DNA of 64,000 bases from a virus, in the IMG/VR virus record IMGVR_UViG_3300044691_000566, positions 1 to 64,000 of that record; one strand, written 5' to 3'. The position numbers and the translations under genes were made by a program. Of the stretch, positions 42,107 through 49,830 are shown in pieces. The notes under the pieces are model-generated. The model did not search any database. It was not told the origin of the DNA and was given only the letters and a program-made list of their open reading frames with translations. Within the stretch, counting starts at the first letter, position 1, and the number at the start of each line of letters is the position of its first letter.

Positions 42107-42427
42107 ATGACCAAGATCGATGCCGCCGAGAACACCACCGCCCAGAACGAGTTCGCTGCCGGTCTGCTCACCCAGTGGATCGCTCAGCAGGCCGAGGTGA
42201 ACGCGGGTACGCGGCCCGAGTTCGAGTTCCGTGGCCTGACGGGCATGGACTACAACGGCTGGATCGAGCACCGCCACGGCTGGCCGCTCACGCCCGAGGG
42301 GCTGTGCGGGGTCTCCCTCAGCTCGTGGTGCTGTGACGAGCACGACGACGGTGAGGAGGTGCCGTGGCAGGAGTGCCCGACGTGCTCGGTCATCGTGAAG
42401 TGGTTCGAGGAGGAGCAGGGCAAGTAG
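42107..42427 (+). CDS. hypothetical protein with Cys/His motif
   Basis: Product of 106 residues, ATG 42107 after GAGGAGG. WCCDEHDDGEEVPWQECPTC is a likely zinc site. No family recognised. Followed by a hairpin. Confidence 0.8.
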   Translation: MTKIDAAENTTAQNEFAAGLLTQWIAQQAEVNAGTRPEFEFRGLTGMDYNGWIEHRHGWPLTPEGLCGVSLSSWCCDEHDDGEEVPWQECPTCSVIVKWFEEEQGK

Positions 42428-42430
42428 GGC

Positions 42431-42461
42431 GCCAAATGGCCGGAGATTCCGGCCATTTGGC
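42431..42461 (+). terminator. long perfect hairpin
   Basis: Perfect 13-bp stem GCCAAATGGCCGG/CCGGCCATTTGGC with a 5-nt loop, abutting promoter copy 14. Confidence 0.8.
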
Positions 42462-42463
42462 AG

Positions 42464-42493
42464 TTGACGCTCCAACAATCCTTAGAGTAGTCT
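42464..42493 (+). promoter_or_regulatory. accessory-type promoter (copy 14)
   Basis: TTGACG, spacer CTCCAACAATCCTTAGAG, TAGTCT, then TTGACTCTGTCAG. Confidence 0.92.
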
Positions 42494-42534
42494 TGACTCT
42501 GTCAGGACGGAACACCGACTCCCCGGAGGCCCAC

Positions 42535-42960
42535 ATGGCGAAGCGGAACTACACGCGGGAACTGCTCCAGAAGCGCGCGAAGGGCATGACCATCGTGATC
42601 TCCCTTCAGCCCCATGAGGGCATCGAGGCCCGCTACGAGCCCCGCACCTCCCGGGACCCGATGCCCTGGACCGCCGACCTGCCCTACCGCTTCTCCGGCC
42701 GTGAGTGCCACGCCGTCCAGGACAAGCCGGTGGGCCGGTACAACCAGGACCGCGTCCTGGTGCTGATGGCGCGCAACGAGGCCCCCTACAGCTACGAGGC
42801 CGGGCAGCACGACTTCGGTTTCGACTACACCGACGCGGAACTGACCGCCATACTGCGCGCCATGGTGCGGGACGGCCTGGTGACACTGGAGGGCGCCTGC
42901 TTCACGCTCACCGTGGACGGCCTGGCCCGCCTGAAGGACACCCTCGGCGAGGCGGCCTGA
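42535..42960 (+). CDS. hypothetical protein
   Basis: Product of 141 residues, ATG 42535 after GGAGGCCCAC. The last 45 residues look winged-helix-like (LTAILRAMVRDGLVTLEG, FTLTVDGLARL). No family recognised. Confidence 0.82.
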   Translation: MAKRNYTRELLQKRAKGMTIVISLQPHEGIEARYEPRTSRDPMPWTADLPYRFSGRECHAVQDKPVGRYNQDRVLVLMARNEAPYSYEAGQHDFGFDYTDAELTAILRAMVRDGLVTLEGACFTLTVDGLARLKDTLGEAA

Positions 42961-43655
42961 TGAGCACAGCGTTCTGGATCGCAGACGGTCTGACGTTGTG
43001 GCTGAGCGGGCGCTCGATCACCGGCGCTTTCCTGAACTGGCGCGGCATCCAGAGGGAGCTGTGGCCCGTGACCCTCGTGGTCCGGGCCGCAGTCCGTGAC
43101 CCCTTCAAGGACCCCGAGCCGGTCAAGCCCGACTACGACAGGATCTTCGAGCTGGAGCGGAAGCTGGGGATCGCGCCCCTCAGCCAGGTGGCCTCCGATG
43201 AGCGCCTCCAGGACGACGAGGAGCCCGATCAGCCCTCTTATCTGATAATCACCGAGGCGGACGTCATCAACTCGCTCGTGTGGTGTTCGGCGGCCTTGGC
43301 GTACCAGTACCGCACGGTCCCCCAGATGGTGGGCTGGGGCCGCGATGTGTACATGCTTACGCCCCACTCCCCGAAGACCGCGTGGGCCGTCCTGCGGGAC
43401 ATGCAGGTGTATGCGGGCCTGCACAATCCCCGGGGCTTTGAGGACTTCCAGTCCGAGCACGAGCTGTACGAGCGCTACGACGAGCTGCGGGCGGCCGTGT
43501 GGCTGTCCCAGGAGCGCGGCGACGCCCTGATGCTCGCCAACGCCCTCAGCCGCCTTACGGATTACTGCGCACGCCACCACAACATGCCGATGGGCCGGAA
43601 CTTCCCGTACCCCGGCGCCCCCAACTACGTCCCCTGGAAACCTGGGAGCCGCTGA
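42960..43655 (+). CDS. hypothetical protein
   Basis: Product of 231 residues, ATG 42960 sharing one base with the previous stop. Hydrophobic N-terminus (STAFWIADGLTLWL), acidic middle, helical C-terminus. No family recognised. Confidence 0.82.
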   Translation: MSTAFWIADGLTLWLSGRSITGAFLNWRGIQRELWPVTLVVRAAVRDPFKDPEPVKPDYDRIFELERKLGIAPLSQVASDERLQDDEEPDQPSYLIITEADVINSLVWCSAALAYQYRTVPQMVGWGRDVYMLTPHSPKTAWAVLRDMQVYAGLHNPRGFEDFQSEHELYERYDELRAAVWLSQERGDALMLANALSRLTDYCARHHNMPMGRNFPYPGAPNYVPWKPGSR

Positions 43656-43657
43656 CT

Positions 43658-43981
43658 ATGATCCCGCCAGAGATCCCGCCAGAGCCCGACCAGCCCGATG
43701 ACCTCCACGGTGACCACGACCCCTTCGTCACCGCCGCCCGGGTGTGGGCCGACCTGGAGGAGCTGCGCAAGGAGGGCTTCCCCGAGGAGTACATAGCCCA
43801 GGTCCGCACGACGCTGGACGATTTGATGTGCCGACATCGCCGGGTGCTCGTTAAGCAGTACATGCTGTCCCCCCTCCCGGCCCATCAGGACCCTCCGGCA
43901 CTGTCCCGGCGACTGGGCCTGTCCCATTGGGAGGACGGGGAGCGGCTGGCGGCCAACGACCCTGACAGGAGAAGCACATGA
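43658..43981 (+). CDS. hypothetical protein
   Basis: Product of 107 residues, ATG 43658. Its first codons (IPPEIPPE) are the translated form of the recurrent CCGCCAGAGATC leader motif, so the leader element has become coding here. Helical, acidic. No family recognised. Confidence 0.75.
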   Translation: MIPPEIPPEPDQPDDLHGDHDPFVTAARVWADLEELRKEGFPEEYIAQVRTTLDDLMCRHRRVLVKQYMLSPLPAHQDPPALSRRLGLSHWEDGERLAANDPDRRST

Positions 43982-44307
43982 CCGATACGAAGGCGCTGAT
44001 CACTCCCGTGGAACGGGTGGATGCCGAGCTGAAGGAAGGCCTCACGGACGTGTTGAGCGATCTGGCCCAGGCCACTGTCCTCAGCGAGGAGGAGTGGGCG
44101 GAGCTGAACGGCAACCTGGTGAAGGTGGTCGAGGCGGCACAGGCCGTGATCATCGCCCGGCTCAAGACCCGGGCGTACGCGGTGAGCGAGAGCTACCGCA
44201 ACTCCGGCGCCGACGACACCCCGGACCAGGACGCCTGGGAGGACGCCGTGCAGGTGGCCGACCCCGCAGCTTACGACCCCATGTGGGTGCGGGGGTGGGG
44301 TCGGTGA
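43978..44307 (+). CDS. hypothetical protein
   Basis: Product of 109 residues, ATG 43978 overlapping the previous stop. Helical. No family recognised. Confidence 0.8.
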   Translation: MTDTKALITPVERVDAELKEGLTDVLSDLAQATVLSEEEWAELNGNLVKVVEAAQAVIIARLKTRAYAVSESYRNSGADDTPDQDAWEDAVQVADPAAYDPMWVRGWGR

Positions 44308-44729
44308 GCGAGCCGGATCCCGGGCCCCCGCTGGTGCTGCCACCGGAGCAGCAGGACCTGTACGACCATCTGGTGCGGGTGCTGGAGATGTACCAGTCGT
44401 ATCTGCGGAGGAATGTGCCGACCGGTGATCTGGTGGAGGAGGCCGGTCAGGCGTTTCTCGCACTGGACGAGCTGGTGGCGCCGCTGAGGATGCCGGAGTT
44501 CGACACGGACACGGCGCAGGGTCGGCTGATGGCTGCGGTGGCCCGGATCAACCGGGAGATGCCGGGGGTGGCGCTGCGGACCCTGTGGAGGGTGCACGAG
44601 TATCTGAGCACCAGTGACGACGACGGCGTGGTGACCCGGGAGCGGGCGCTGGGCATCATTCAGGATCTGGGGCTGAAGGGGGACGGGGTGTCGTCCACCC
44701 GGCTGCCGGTGTTCCCTCCGCTGCCGTAG
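44304..44729 (+). CDS. hypothetical protein
   Basis: Product of 141 residues, GTG 44304 overlapping the previous stop. Helical. Codons end in G far more often than C, unlike neighbours, hinting at a different origin. No family recognised. Confidence 0.8.
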   Translation: MSEPDPGPPLVLPPEQQDLYDHLVRVLEMYQSYLRRNVPTGDLVEEAGQAFLALDELVAPLRMPEFDTDTAQGRLMAAVARINREMPGVALRTLWRVHEYLSTSDDDGVVTRERALGIIQDLGLKGDGVSSTRLPVFPPLP

Positions 44730-44757
44730 GTGCCGTAGGTGTATGCCCCCTTGTGAA

Positions 44758-44787
44758 TTGACTCCCCAGGAATCCTTTGAGTAGGGT
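44758..44787 (+). promoter_or_regulatory. accessory-type promoter (copy 15)
   Basis: TTGACT, spacer CCCCAGGAATCCTTTGAG, TAGGGT, then TTGA-N5-TCAA. Confidence 0.83.
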
Positions 44788-44857
44788 CTTGATGGAGTCA
44801 ATGGCATGGGGCGTGTCCCGTGTTCCGTCCCCATTAATCCCTCCGAGAGGAGTCCGG

Positions 44858-44956
44858 ATGGCCGAGGAGAAGAAGCCCCCGCCCGTACCGCCCAAGAGCC
44901 CCACCAAGTGCTCGTGCACGCTCAAGGGCCAGTCGTGCCCTGCCTGCACCCCCTGA
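44858..44956 (+). CDS. 32-residue Cys-rich peptide
   Basis: ATG 44858 with GAGAGGAG upstream encodes a 32-residue Lys/Pro-rich N-terminus followed by CSCTLKGQSCPACTP with four Cys. Probably a tiny zinc knuckle. It is the first gene after promoter copy 15. Function unknown. Confidence 0.68.
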   Translation: MAEEKKPPPVPPKSPTKCSCTLKGQSCPACTP

Positions 44957-44996
44957 CCAGCACCACACACAACCCTGTGAGACCGAGGAGAGACCC

Positions 44997-45128
44997 GTGG
45001 CCCTGAGAGGCGACGAGCACGAGCCCGTACTGGACGACCAGAGCAGTGACGAGGACGCGTCGGCCGGTACCCAGCCCGACCATCAGGACCCTGCCCCGTC
45101 CACGGATGAGACCCCGAGGCGGCACTGA
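44997..45128 (+). CDS. 43-residue acidic peptide
   Basis: GTG 44997 after GAGGAGAG. Rich in Asp, Glu, Pro; probably disordered. Coupled to the next gene by a one-base overlap. Function unknown. Confidence 0.6.
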   Translation: MALRGDEHEPVLDDQSSDEDASAGTQPDHQDPAPSTDETPRRH

Positions 45129-45223
45129 TGACCCAGGAGCCCGAGCCGGAGCACGGTGAGACGGATGACCAGGCTCCGCCCCAGTGGGACGCTGAGCCCC
45201 ATCGGGAGGGATCTCACGGCTAG
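45128..45223 (+). CDS. 31-residue acidic peptide
   Basis: ATG 45128 shares a base with the previous TGA. Acidic, His-containing, similar in composition to the preceding peptide. Function unknown. Confidence 0.55.
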   Translation: MTQEPEPEHGETDDQAPPQWDAEPHREGSHG

Positions 45224-45260
45224 TTGAGCTGCTGCTCACACCGAGCCCTCTGTACGACGT

Positions 45261-45294
45261 GAATGCCCCGGCCCTCGGTAGGGTCGGGGCATTC
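45261..45294 (+). terminator. intrinsic terminator-like hairpin
   Basis: 15-bp stem with one mismatch and a CGGT loop, then TCC, abutting promoter copy 16. Confidence 0.8.
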
Positions 45295-45297
45295 TCC

Positions 45298-45327
45298 TTG
45301 ACACTCCAACAATCCTATGAGTAGTCT
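45298..45327 (+). promoter_or_regulatory. accessory-type promoter (copy 16)
   Basis: TTGACA, spacer CTCCAACAATCCTATGAG, TAGTCT, then TTGACTCTGTCAG. Confidence 0.92.
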
Positions 45328-45364
45328 TGACTCTGTCAGGACGAACCGACCCCTGGAGGCCCAC

Positions 45365-45730
45365 ATGGCGGAAGAGATCAGCGACAAGGACCGCATGGAG
45401 AAGGGCTACGACGAGCTGCGGGCGCAGGCGGTAGAGAGCCCGACCGAGGCGCGGAACCCGGTCGAGGAGTACCAGGCCAACCTGGAGCGCCGGGAGACCC
45501 AGGCCATGGACCTCACGTTCCGCATGAAGGCCCTGGAGGCCGCCGCGCACTTCGCCACCAACCCCACCTGGACGGGCGCCATGCACGGCAAGGTGGACCA
45601 CCTGGACGCCCTCAACGTGATCGCCATGGCCGACGTCTTCGAGGACTACCTCCGCAACGGCCGGAAGGGGCCCAACCCCCTGGAGGCCGCAGCCCGCAAG
45701 CGTCAGCCGTCGCTGTTCCAGGAACTCTGA
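45365..45730 (+). CDS. hypothetical protein
   Basis: Product of 121 residues, ATG 45365 after TGGAGGCCCAC. Helical, ends in basic RKRQPSLFQEL. No family recognised. Confidence 0.82.
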   Translation: MAEEISDKDRMEKGYDELRAQAVESPTEARNPVEEYQANLERRETQAMDLTFRMKALEAAAHFATNPTWTGAMHGKVDHLDALNVIAMADVFEDYLRNGRKGPNPLEAAARKRQPSLFQEL

Positions 45731-45740
45731 GGAGACCGAG

Positions 45741-46193
45741 ATGAACAAGACCGCACTGACCATTGCCGCCACCCTGGCGTCCACGCTGGGCGGCATAGCT
45801 CTGGCGCCCCAGGCGCACGCCATGACCACCACGCTGGAGTCCAGGGCTTTCGGCGTGGCCCTGAGCAAACAGGGCGACCCGTACGTCTACGGGGCTGCGG
45901 GACCCAACGCCTTCGACTGCTCGGGCCTGACCTCGTACTCCTACAAGCGGGCGGGCAAGGCCATCCTGCGTACGGCGCAGGCCCAGTTCAACCACGTGCG
46001 GCACATCTTCTACAACCAGATGCGGCCGGGGGACCTGGTGTTCTTCGGGGGCGTGCGCTCGATATACCACGTGGGCCTCTACGCGGGCGGTGGCAAGATC
46101 ATCAACGCCAACACCGGCCACTACCGGGGGCGCAGGGTCGTGATCGCCCCCATCTCCGAGTACACCGGCACCCGCCACTACGGCCGGGTCTGA
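45741..46193 (+). CDS. secreted NlpC/P60-family peptidoglycan hydrolase
   Basis: Product of 150 residues with a Sec signal peptide (basic MNK, hydrophobic core, APQAHA cleavage at about residue 27). The NlpC/P60 catalytic Cys is C60 in FDCSGL and the His is H110 in HVGLYAG, with a polar third residue in the INANTG strand. It would cut peptide cross-links in the cell wall from outside the cell. It lies among accessory genes rather than a lysis cassette and has an export signal, which endolysins usually lack; superinfection exclusion or wall remodelling are alternatives. Confidence 0.88.
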   Translation: MNKTALTIAATLASTLGGIALAPQAHAMTTTLESRAFGVALSKQGDPYVYGAAGPNAFDCSGLTSYSYKRAGKAILRTAQAQFNHVRHIFYNQMRPGDLVFFGGVRSIYHVGLYAGGGKIINANTGHYRGRRVVIAPISEYTGTRHYGRV

Positions 46194-46214
46194 CAAGAAG
46201 GACGGTCCTGCCAG

Positions 46215-46508
46215 ATGAATCAGAAGAAGACGAGTGCGGCGGAGCAACTCGCCAAGCTCTTCCACGACTCCTACGAGGAGCTGGCGCCCTCCCACGGTTA
46301 CGAGACCCGCGAGGCGTCCCGCAAGCCGTGGGAGGGCGTCCCCGAGAACAACAGGTCCCTGATGGTCGCGGTGGCCCAGAAGATCCTGGACTCCCAGGAG
46401 GACTCCGAGGACCTCCGCAAGCTCCGGGCCCTGGAGACCGCCGGGGTGGACAACTGGGACGGCTACGCGTACGCCATGTCGATCATGGACGGGGATGACG
46501 AGTTCTGA
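46215..46508 (+). CDS. hypothetical protein
   Basis: Product of 97 residues, ATG 46215. Contains a W-E-x-VPE-N-N-R-x-LM-x-AVA motif, as in short domains widespread in actinophages. Function unknown. Confidence 0.8.
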   Translation: MNQKKTSAAEQLAKLFHDSYEELAPSHGYETREASRKPWEGVPENNRSLMVAVAQKILDSQEDSEDLRKLRALETAGVDNWDGYAYAMSIMDGDDEF

Positions 46509-46693
46509 TGGCGACGCCCAACATGCCCGCCGAGGAGTGGCCCGACCTGTCCGGCGACGAGCTGCGGCAGGTCGGGGAGGTCCTGAGGGGCGCCGACTAC
46601 ATGCAGGCCCACGAGGACGACGGGACGCCGGTCCCCGATCCCCCCCAAGTAGCCCACAACCCGCCAGAGATCACCCGGGAGGGTGCCGTATGA
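46508..46693 (+). CDS. small hypothetical protein
   Basis: Product of 61 residues, ATG 46508 sharing a base with the previous stop; overlaps the RNA ligase start. Acidic, Pro-rich. No family recognised. Confidence 0.74.
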   Translation: MATPNMPAEEWPDLSGDELRQVGEVLRGADYMQAHEDDGTPVPDPPQVAHNPPEITREGAV

Positions 46694-47466
46694 CGATCAT
46701 GGACAAGTTCGTGGAGCTGAACTCCGCCACCAAGTACCCGAGCATCGAGACGTACCACGTGCTGGGGGAGCGGGGCGCCCTGACCGAGGACGTGGGCCCG
46801 TTCGCCGGATACGAGGGCGATGCGCTCTTCACCGAGAAGGTGAACGGCACCAACGGCCGCATAGTCCTCTTCCCCGACGGTGATTTCCTCATCGGCTCCC
46901 GCGAGGAGCTGTGGTACGCCGACGGCGACCGGATCATCAATCCCTCGTTCCGTCTCGTGGAGACGCTCAAGCCGGTGGCCGAGGGTCTGACGGGTGACGG
47001 CACTCAGCACATCTCCGTGTTCTTCTTCGAGGTCTACGGCCACCAGATCGGCTCGGCCGCCAAGCAGTACACGGGCGAGGGCAACGTGGGCTACCGCCTG
47101 TTCGACCTGGCGTACGTGCCCCTGGAGGTCCTGGAGCTGGACCGCGCGAGGATCGCCTCATGGCGGCAGCACGGCGGTCAGCAGTGGGCCACGGAGCCGG
47201 TGCTCCAGCGGGTGGTCCAGGCGGAGGGCCTGACCCTTGCGCCGCGTCTGGGGACTGTACAGGCCGATTCCCTGCCGACCTCCGTGGCGGGCATGTCCAA
47301 GTGGCTGGAGCAGGTGTCCCAGTCCCTGGTGGGCCTGGACGCCAAGGCGAAGGGTCGTTCGGAGGGCGTGGTGCTGCGGTCCCCGCAGCGCACGGTCATC
47401 GCCAAGGCCCGCTTCGAGGACTACGAGCGCACCCTGAACCCCCAGCCGCAGCGCAAGCAGCGGTAG
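46690..47466 (+). CDS. RNA ligase (Rnl2/PF09414-type)
   Basis: Product of 258 residues, ATG 46690 overlapping the previous stop. Nucleotidyltransferase motif I is TEKVNGTNGR with lysine K50 as the AMP acceptor. GSREEL is motif III-like, SVFFFEVYG motif IIIa, EGVVLRS (about 225) motif IV and IAKAR (K239) motif V. It should seal RNA nicks, for example cleaved tRNA anticodon loops. With the RlaP-like, 2H and HAD enzymes it forms an RNA-repair set. Confidence 0.9.
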   Translation: MTIMDKFVELNSATKYPSIETYHVLGERGALTEDVGPFAGYEGDALFTEKVNGTNGRIVLFPDGDFLIGSREELWYADGDRIINPSFRLVETLKPVAEGLTGDGTQHISVFFFEVYGHQIGSAAKQYTGEGNVGYRLFDLAYVPLEVLELDRARIASWRQHGGQQWATEPVLQRVVQAEGLTLAPRLGTVQADSLPTSVAGMSKWLEQVSQSLVGLDAKAKGRSEGVVLRSPQRTVIAKARFEDYERTLNPQPQRKQR

Positions 47467-47480
47467 CCGTCCCCGCCCCA

Positions 47481-47519
47481 CAGAGCCCCCAAGGGATTTT
47501 TAAATCCTTGGGGGCTCTG
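47481..47519 (+). terminator. intrinsic terminator-like hairpin with AT-rich loop
   Basis: 13-bp perfect stem around GATTTTTAAATC, the same AT motif as at 37801. It directly precedes promoter copy 17. Confidence 0.8.
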
Positions 47520-47522
47520 GTC

Positions 47523-47551
47523 TTGCGCTCCAACAATCCTGTGAGTAGTGT
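47523..47551 (+). promoter_or_regulatory. accessory-type promoter (copy 17)
   Basis: TTGCGC, 17-bp spacer ending CAATCCTGTGAG, TAGTGT, then TTGACTCTGTCAG. Confidence 0.88.
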
Positions 47552-47591
47552 TGACTCTGTCAGCACGGCAACGACTCCCCCGGAGGCCACC

Positions 47592-47849
47592 ATGGCGATT
47601 GAACTCGCGCACAAGCCCGAGAACTCCAACCCCCAGAACCCGTACATCGTGATCAAGCACGTGGGGTCGGAGCTTCCCGAGTACATCGCGAGGGCGCCGT
47701 ACGGCATCTGGATCCGCACCGGCCGGGAGACCGCTCGTCCCCTCGGCTCCGGCCGGGGCATTGCGGACCTGGAGAGCGCCATCCGTGACGCCCAGTACCG
47801 CAACGCGAACTTCAACGCCCCCTCGGAGTCCGGCCAGATGTACGCCTGA
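47592..47849 (+). CDS. small hypothetical protein
   Basis: Product of 85 residues, ATG 47592 after CGGAGGCCACC. Beta-rich. No family recognised. Ended by a hairpin. Confidence 0.82.
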   Translation: MAIELAHKPENSNPQNPYIVIKHVGSELPEYIARAPYGIWIRTGRETARPLGSGRGIADLESAIRDAQYRNANFNAPSESGQMYA

Positions 47850-47858
47850 TCCTCCCGA

Positions 47859-47881
47859 GCCCCCGGCGAACAACCGGGGGC
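47859..47881 (+). terminator. intrinsic terminator-like hairpin
   Basis: 8-bp G/C stem with a 7-nt loop. Confidence 0.65.
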
Positions 47882-47920
47882 CGCTCCTGCTCCGCCCAAC
47901 TGACTCCCCAGGAGGCCCAC

Positions 47921-48106
47921 ATGGCCGGTACCGCTCGCTCCACGGTCAAGTCCCAGCGCGGCAAGCTCGCCCGCTTCTCCGCCAACAAGGTCTTCATGTC
48001 GGCCAAGCCGTCCAGCAAGAAGATCTACATGCCGCCGCCGTCGGCCAGGGTGAGCGTCTTCCCCAGTGGCGTCGTGCGTGCCGGATCCTGCCTGGTGAAC
48101 CGATGA
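47921..48106 (+). CDS. small basic protein
   Basis: Product of 61 residues, ATG 47921 after CTCCCCAGGAGG. Strongly basic (KSQRGKLARFSANK). It carries the conserved ribosome-site leader but no upstream promoter. Possible nucleic-acid binder; family unknown. Confidence 0.74.
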   Translation: MAGTARSTVKSQRGKLARFSANKVFMSAKPSSKKIYMPPPSARVSVFPSGVVRAGSCLVNR

Positions 48107-48549
48107 CCGTCTACCGCGTCGTCCTGACGGCCATAACGGCCGCTGGCCGCCCTCTGCCGGACGAGTACCCCTTCGAGGTGGAAGTCGAGCAGTCCCCGCG
48201 ACACTGGCGCGAGGGGGACATGGTGACCGAGGCCATCACCCAGGCCGACAAGCTCTTCTACGCCCGTACCTCGTTCGTGTGCGGCGTGAAGCTGGGCGTG
48301 CGCCGGGTGGAGCGCCAGTGGGAGTCCGGCAAGGGCTGGACCGAGCTGGTCACCGCCTACCGGGCCACGCCGGGCACCTGGATCAAGCTGGAGTCCGTCT
48401 ACGACGGCCAGCCCTGGTGGGGATGGCGCTGTGTGGCCCGCTGGGAGCCCACGGGCGACGGCACGTGCCGTCTGATCACCACCCACGCCAGGAACCCGCA
48501 GGGGGGCGTCTACGGGCGTGACGACGTTTTCGAGAAGAGGAGGGTCTGA
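48103..48549 (+). CDS. hypothetical protein
   Basis: Product of 148 residues, ATG 48103 overlapping the previous stop. Beta-rich, Trp-rich C-terminal half (GQPWWGWRCVARW). No family recognised. Confidence 0.82.
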   Translation: MTVYRVVLTAITAAGRPLPDEYPFEVEVEQSPRHWREGDMVTEAITQADKLFYARTSFVCGVKLGVRRVERQWESGKGWTELVTAYRATPGTWIKLESVYDGQPWWGWRCVARWEPTGDGTCRLITTHARNPQGGVYGRDDVFEKRRV

Positions 48550-48551
48550 CC

Positions 48552-48788
48552 ATGGTGGACACGATGTGGCTGGGCAACGCCGACGGTGAATACGTCGGCG
48601 TCGGCGAAGACCTGGACACGGTGATGGACGTGCTCAAGGCGGCCTTCGCCGAGGAGAAGGAGATGACGGACGAGGAGGCCGAGAAGCGCCTGGGCCAGGA
48701 CCTGAAGCTCCAGGACTATTTCGTCACCCTGGACGGGGTCCGGCAGCGCGACTACAGCGCAATTCGGGTGAACGTGCTGGGGAGTTGA
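48552..48788 (+). CDS. small acidic protein
   Basis: Product of 78 residues, ATG 48552 after GAGGAGG. Acidic helix in the middle. No family recognised. Confidence 0.8.
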   Translation: MVDTMWLGNADGEYVGVGEDLDTVMDVLKAAFAEEKEMTDEEAEKRLGQDLKLQDYFVTLDGVRQRDYSAIRVNVLGS

Positions 48789-48811
48789 CACTTCAAGGAT
48801 TGGAGAATGCA

Positions 48812-48970
48812 GTGAAGAAGCCCAAGCATGCGGCCGACCGCTGCTACCGCATCTACGACCGCGACAATTCCGCGCCCCAGCACTGCTCCGAGCCCGAGGG
48901 CCATGACGGCCTGTGCGGGACCAACTGGGAGTGGTGCGACCGGTACAACGACGGTTCGTGTTTGCTGTAG
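48812..48970 (+). CDS. small Cys/His protein
   Basis: Product of 52 residues, GTG 48812 with GGAG upstream. CYRIYD...HCSEPEGHDGLCG resembles the C-x-EGH-x-G-xC mini zinc motifs common in actinophages. A decayed promoter (TTGACA with no -10) lies at 48785. Confidence 0.7.
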   Translation: MKKPKHAADRCYRIYDRDNSAPQHCSEPEGHDGLCGTNWEWCDRYNDGSCLL

Positions 48971-48974
48971 GGGG

Positions 48975-49004
48975 TTGACGCTCCAACAATCCTTGTAGTA
49001 GTCT
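48975..49004 (+). promoter_or_regulatory. accessory-type promoter (copy 18)
   Basis: TTGACG, spacer CTCCAACAATCCTTGTAG, TAGTCT. Confidence 0.92.
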
Positions 49005-49043
49005 TGACCCTGTCAGCACCGAACGACTCCCCTGGAGGCCCAT

Positions 49044-49361
49044 ATGGCGCTCAAGCCCCTCTCCCGCAAGCTCGCCGAGCAGGCCCTCACCGCCGTCAAG
49101 GGCCAGTACAAGAGCTACATGGCGGACGGCGAGGAGTACGGCCCGAAGCTGGTCGAGGCGTGGGACGGCACCCACTGGGCGATCTGCTGGGACGAGGGCC
49201 CGTTCGAGTGGACGCTCAGCAGCCCCGAGGGCGGCATCGACAAGGACCTGTCGGCGATGATGGACCAGCTCGTGGAGACCCCCGCCGCTGAGGGCTTCCC
49301 CGAGGAGGTCTTCGCGGAGCCCTACTGTGGCTCGGTGCTGTGCCTGTACCCCAGCTCCTGA
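49044..49361 (+). CDS. hypothetical protein
   Basis: Product of 105 residues, ATG 49044 after TGGAGGCCCAT. Aromatic (HWAICWDEGPFEW). No family recognised. Followed by the tRNA-like element in the same transcript. Confidence 0.82.
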   Translation: MALKPLSRKLAEQALTAVKGQYKSYMADGEEYGPKLVEAWDGTHWAICWDEGPFEWTLSSPEGGIDKDLSAMMDQLVETPAAEGFPEEVFAEPYCGSVLCLYPSS

Positions 49362-49399
49362 GCACCACAGCCCGCCGGAGCTGCGATCCCGGCACCCAA

Positions 49400-49480
49400 T
49401 TCCCGGTCGTCTACTTGGTGAAGACGCTCCGTCGGGCCGCACCCGGGGGAGGGACGCTGGTTCGACTCCGGCACGGGAAG
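49400..49480 (+). ncRNA. tRNA-like element with anticodon arm replaced by a 10-bp hairpin
   Basis: Acceptor TTCCCGG/ACGGGAA (6 of 7 pairs), U8, D arm GTCT-ACTTGGTGA-AGAC and T arm GCTGG-TTCGACT-CCGGC are all standard. The anticodon position instead holds a 10-bp helix (49427-49436 with 49442-49451, one G-G mismatch) capped by CCGCA, so no 7-nt anticodon loop exists. A hairpin at 49374-49393 precedes it, and GCCAGAGA and the gene at 49513 follow. Confidence 0.6.
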
Positions 49481-49512
49481 CGCCAGAGAACACCCGAGCA
49501 CAGGGAGCCCAT

Positions 49513-49830
49513 ATGCCCATGTTCAAGATCCAGCCCGCCTCGCGGATCGACAACCTCACGGCCCACGGCGATGTGGGGCTCCAGCGTCCGTACCCCGTCT
49601 ACGCCGACAACAAGGGCAACGTGGAGTTCCAGCGCTCCTTCCGGGGCCGGGTGACCCGCGTCGTGGGCTTCCAGAAGGACCTGGCCGTCCAGCAGATCGA
49701 CCTGTCGTGGAGCGAGGCCCAGAAGAACCCGGACAAGGTCGTGGGCATGTACCTGGTCACGGCCGACAGCAAGGGTGACCTCGGCGTGCACGACACCGCC
49801 GTGGAGACCTTCGAGGAGGTGGTGCTGTGA
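49513..49830 (+). CDS. hypothetical protein
   Basis: Product of 105 residues, ATG 49513 with AGGGAG upstream, downstream of the tRNA-like element. Beta-rich. No family recognised. Confidence 0.8.
   Translation: MPMFKIQPASRIDNLTAHGDVGLQRPYPVYADNKGNVEFQRSFRGRVTRVVGFQKDLAVQQIDLSWSEAQKNPDKVVGMYLVTADSKGDLGVHDTAVETFEEVVL

Noticed and set aside
48785-48808. Possible accessory promoter copy
   Set aside because: TTGACACTTCAAGGATTGGAG lacks the second half of the palindrome and a -10.
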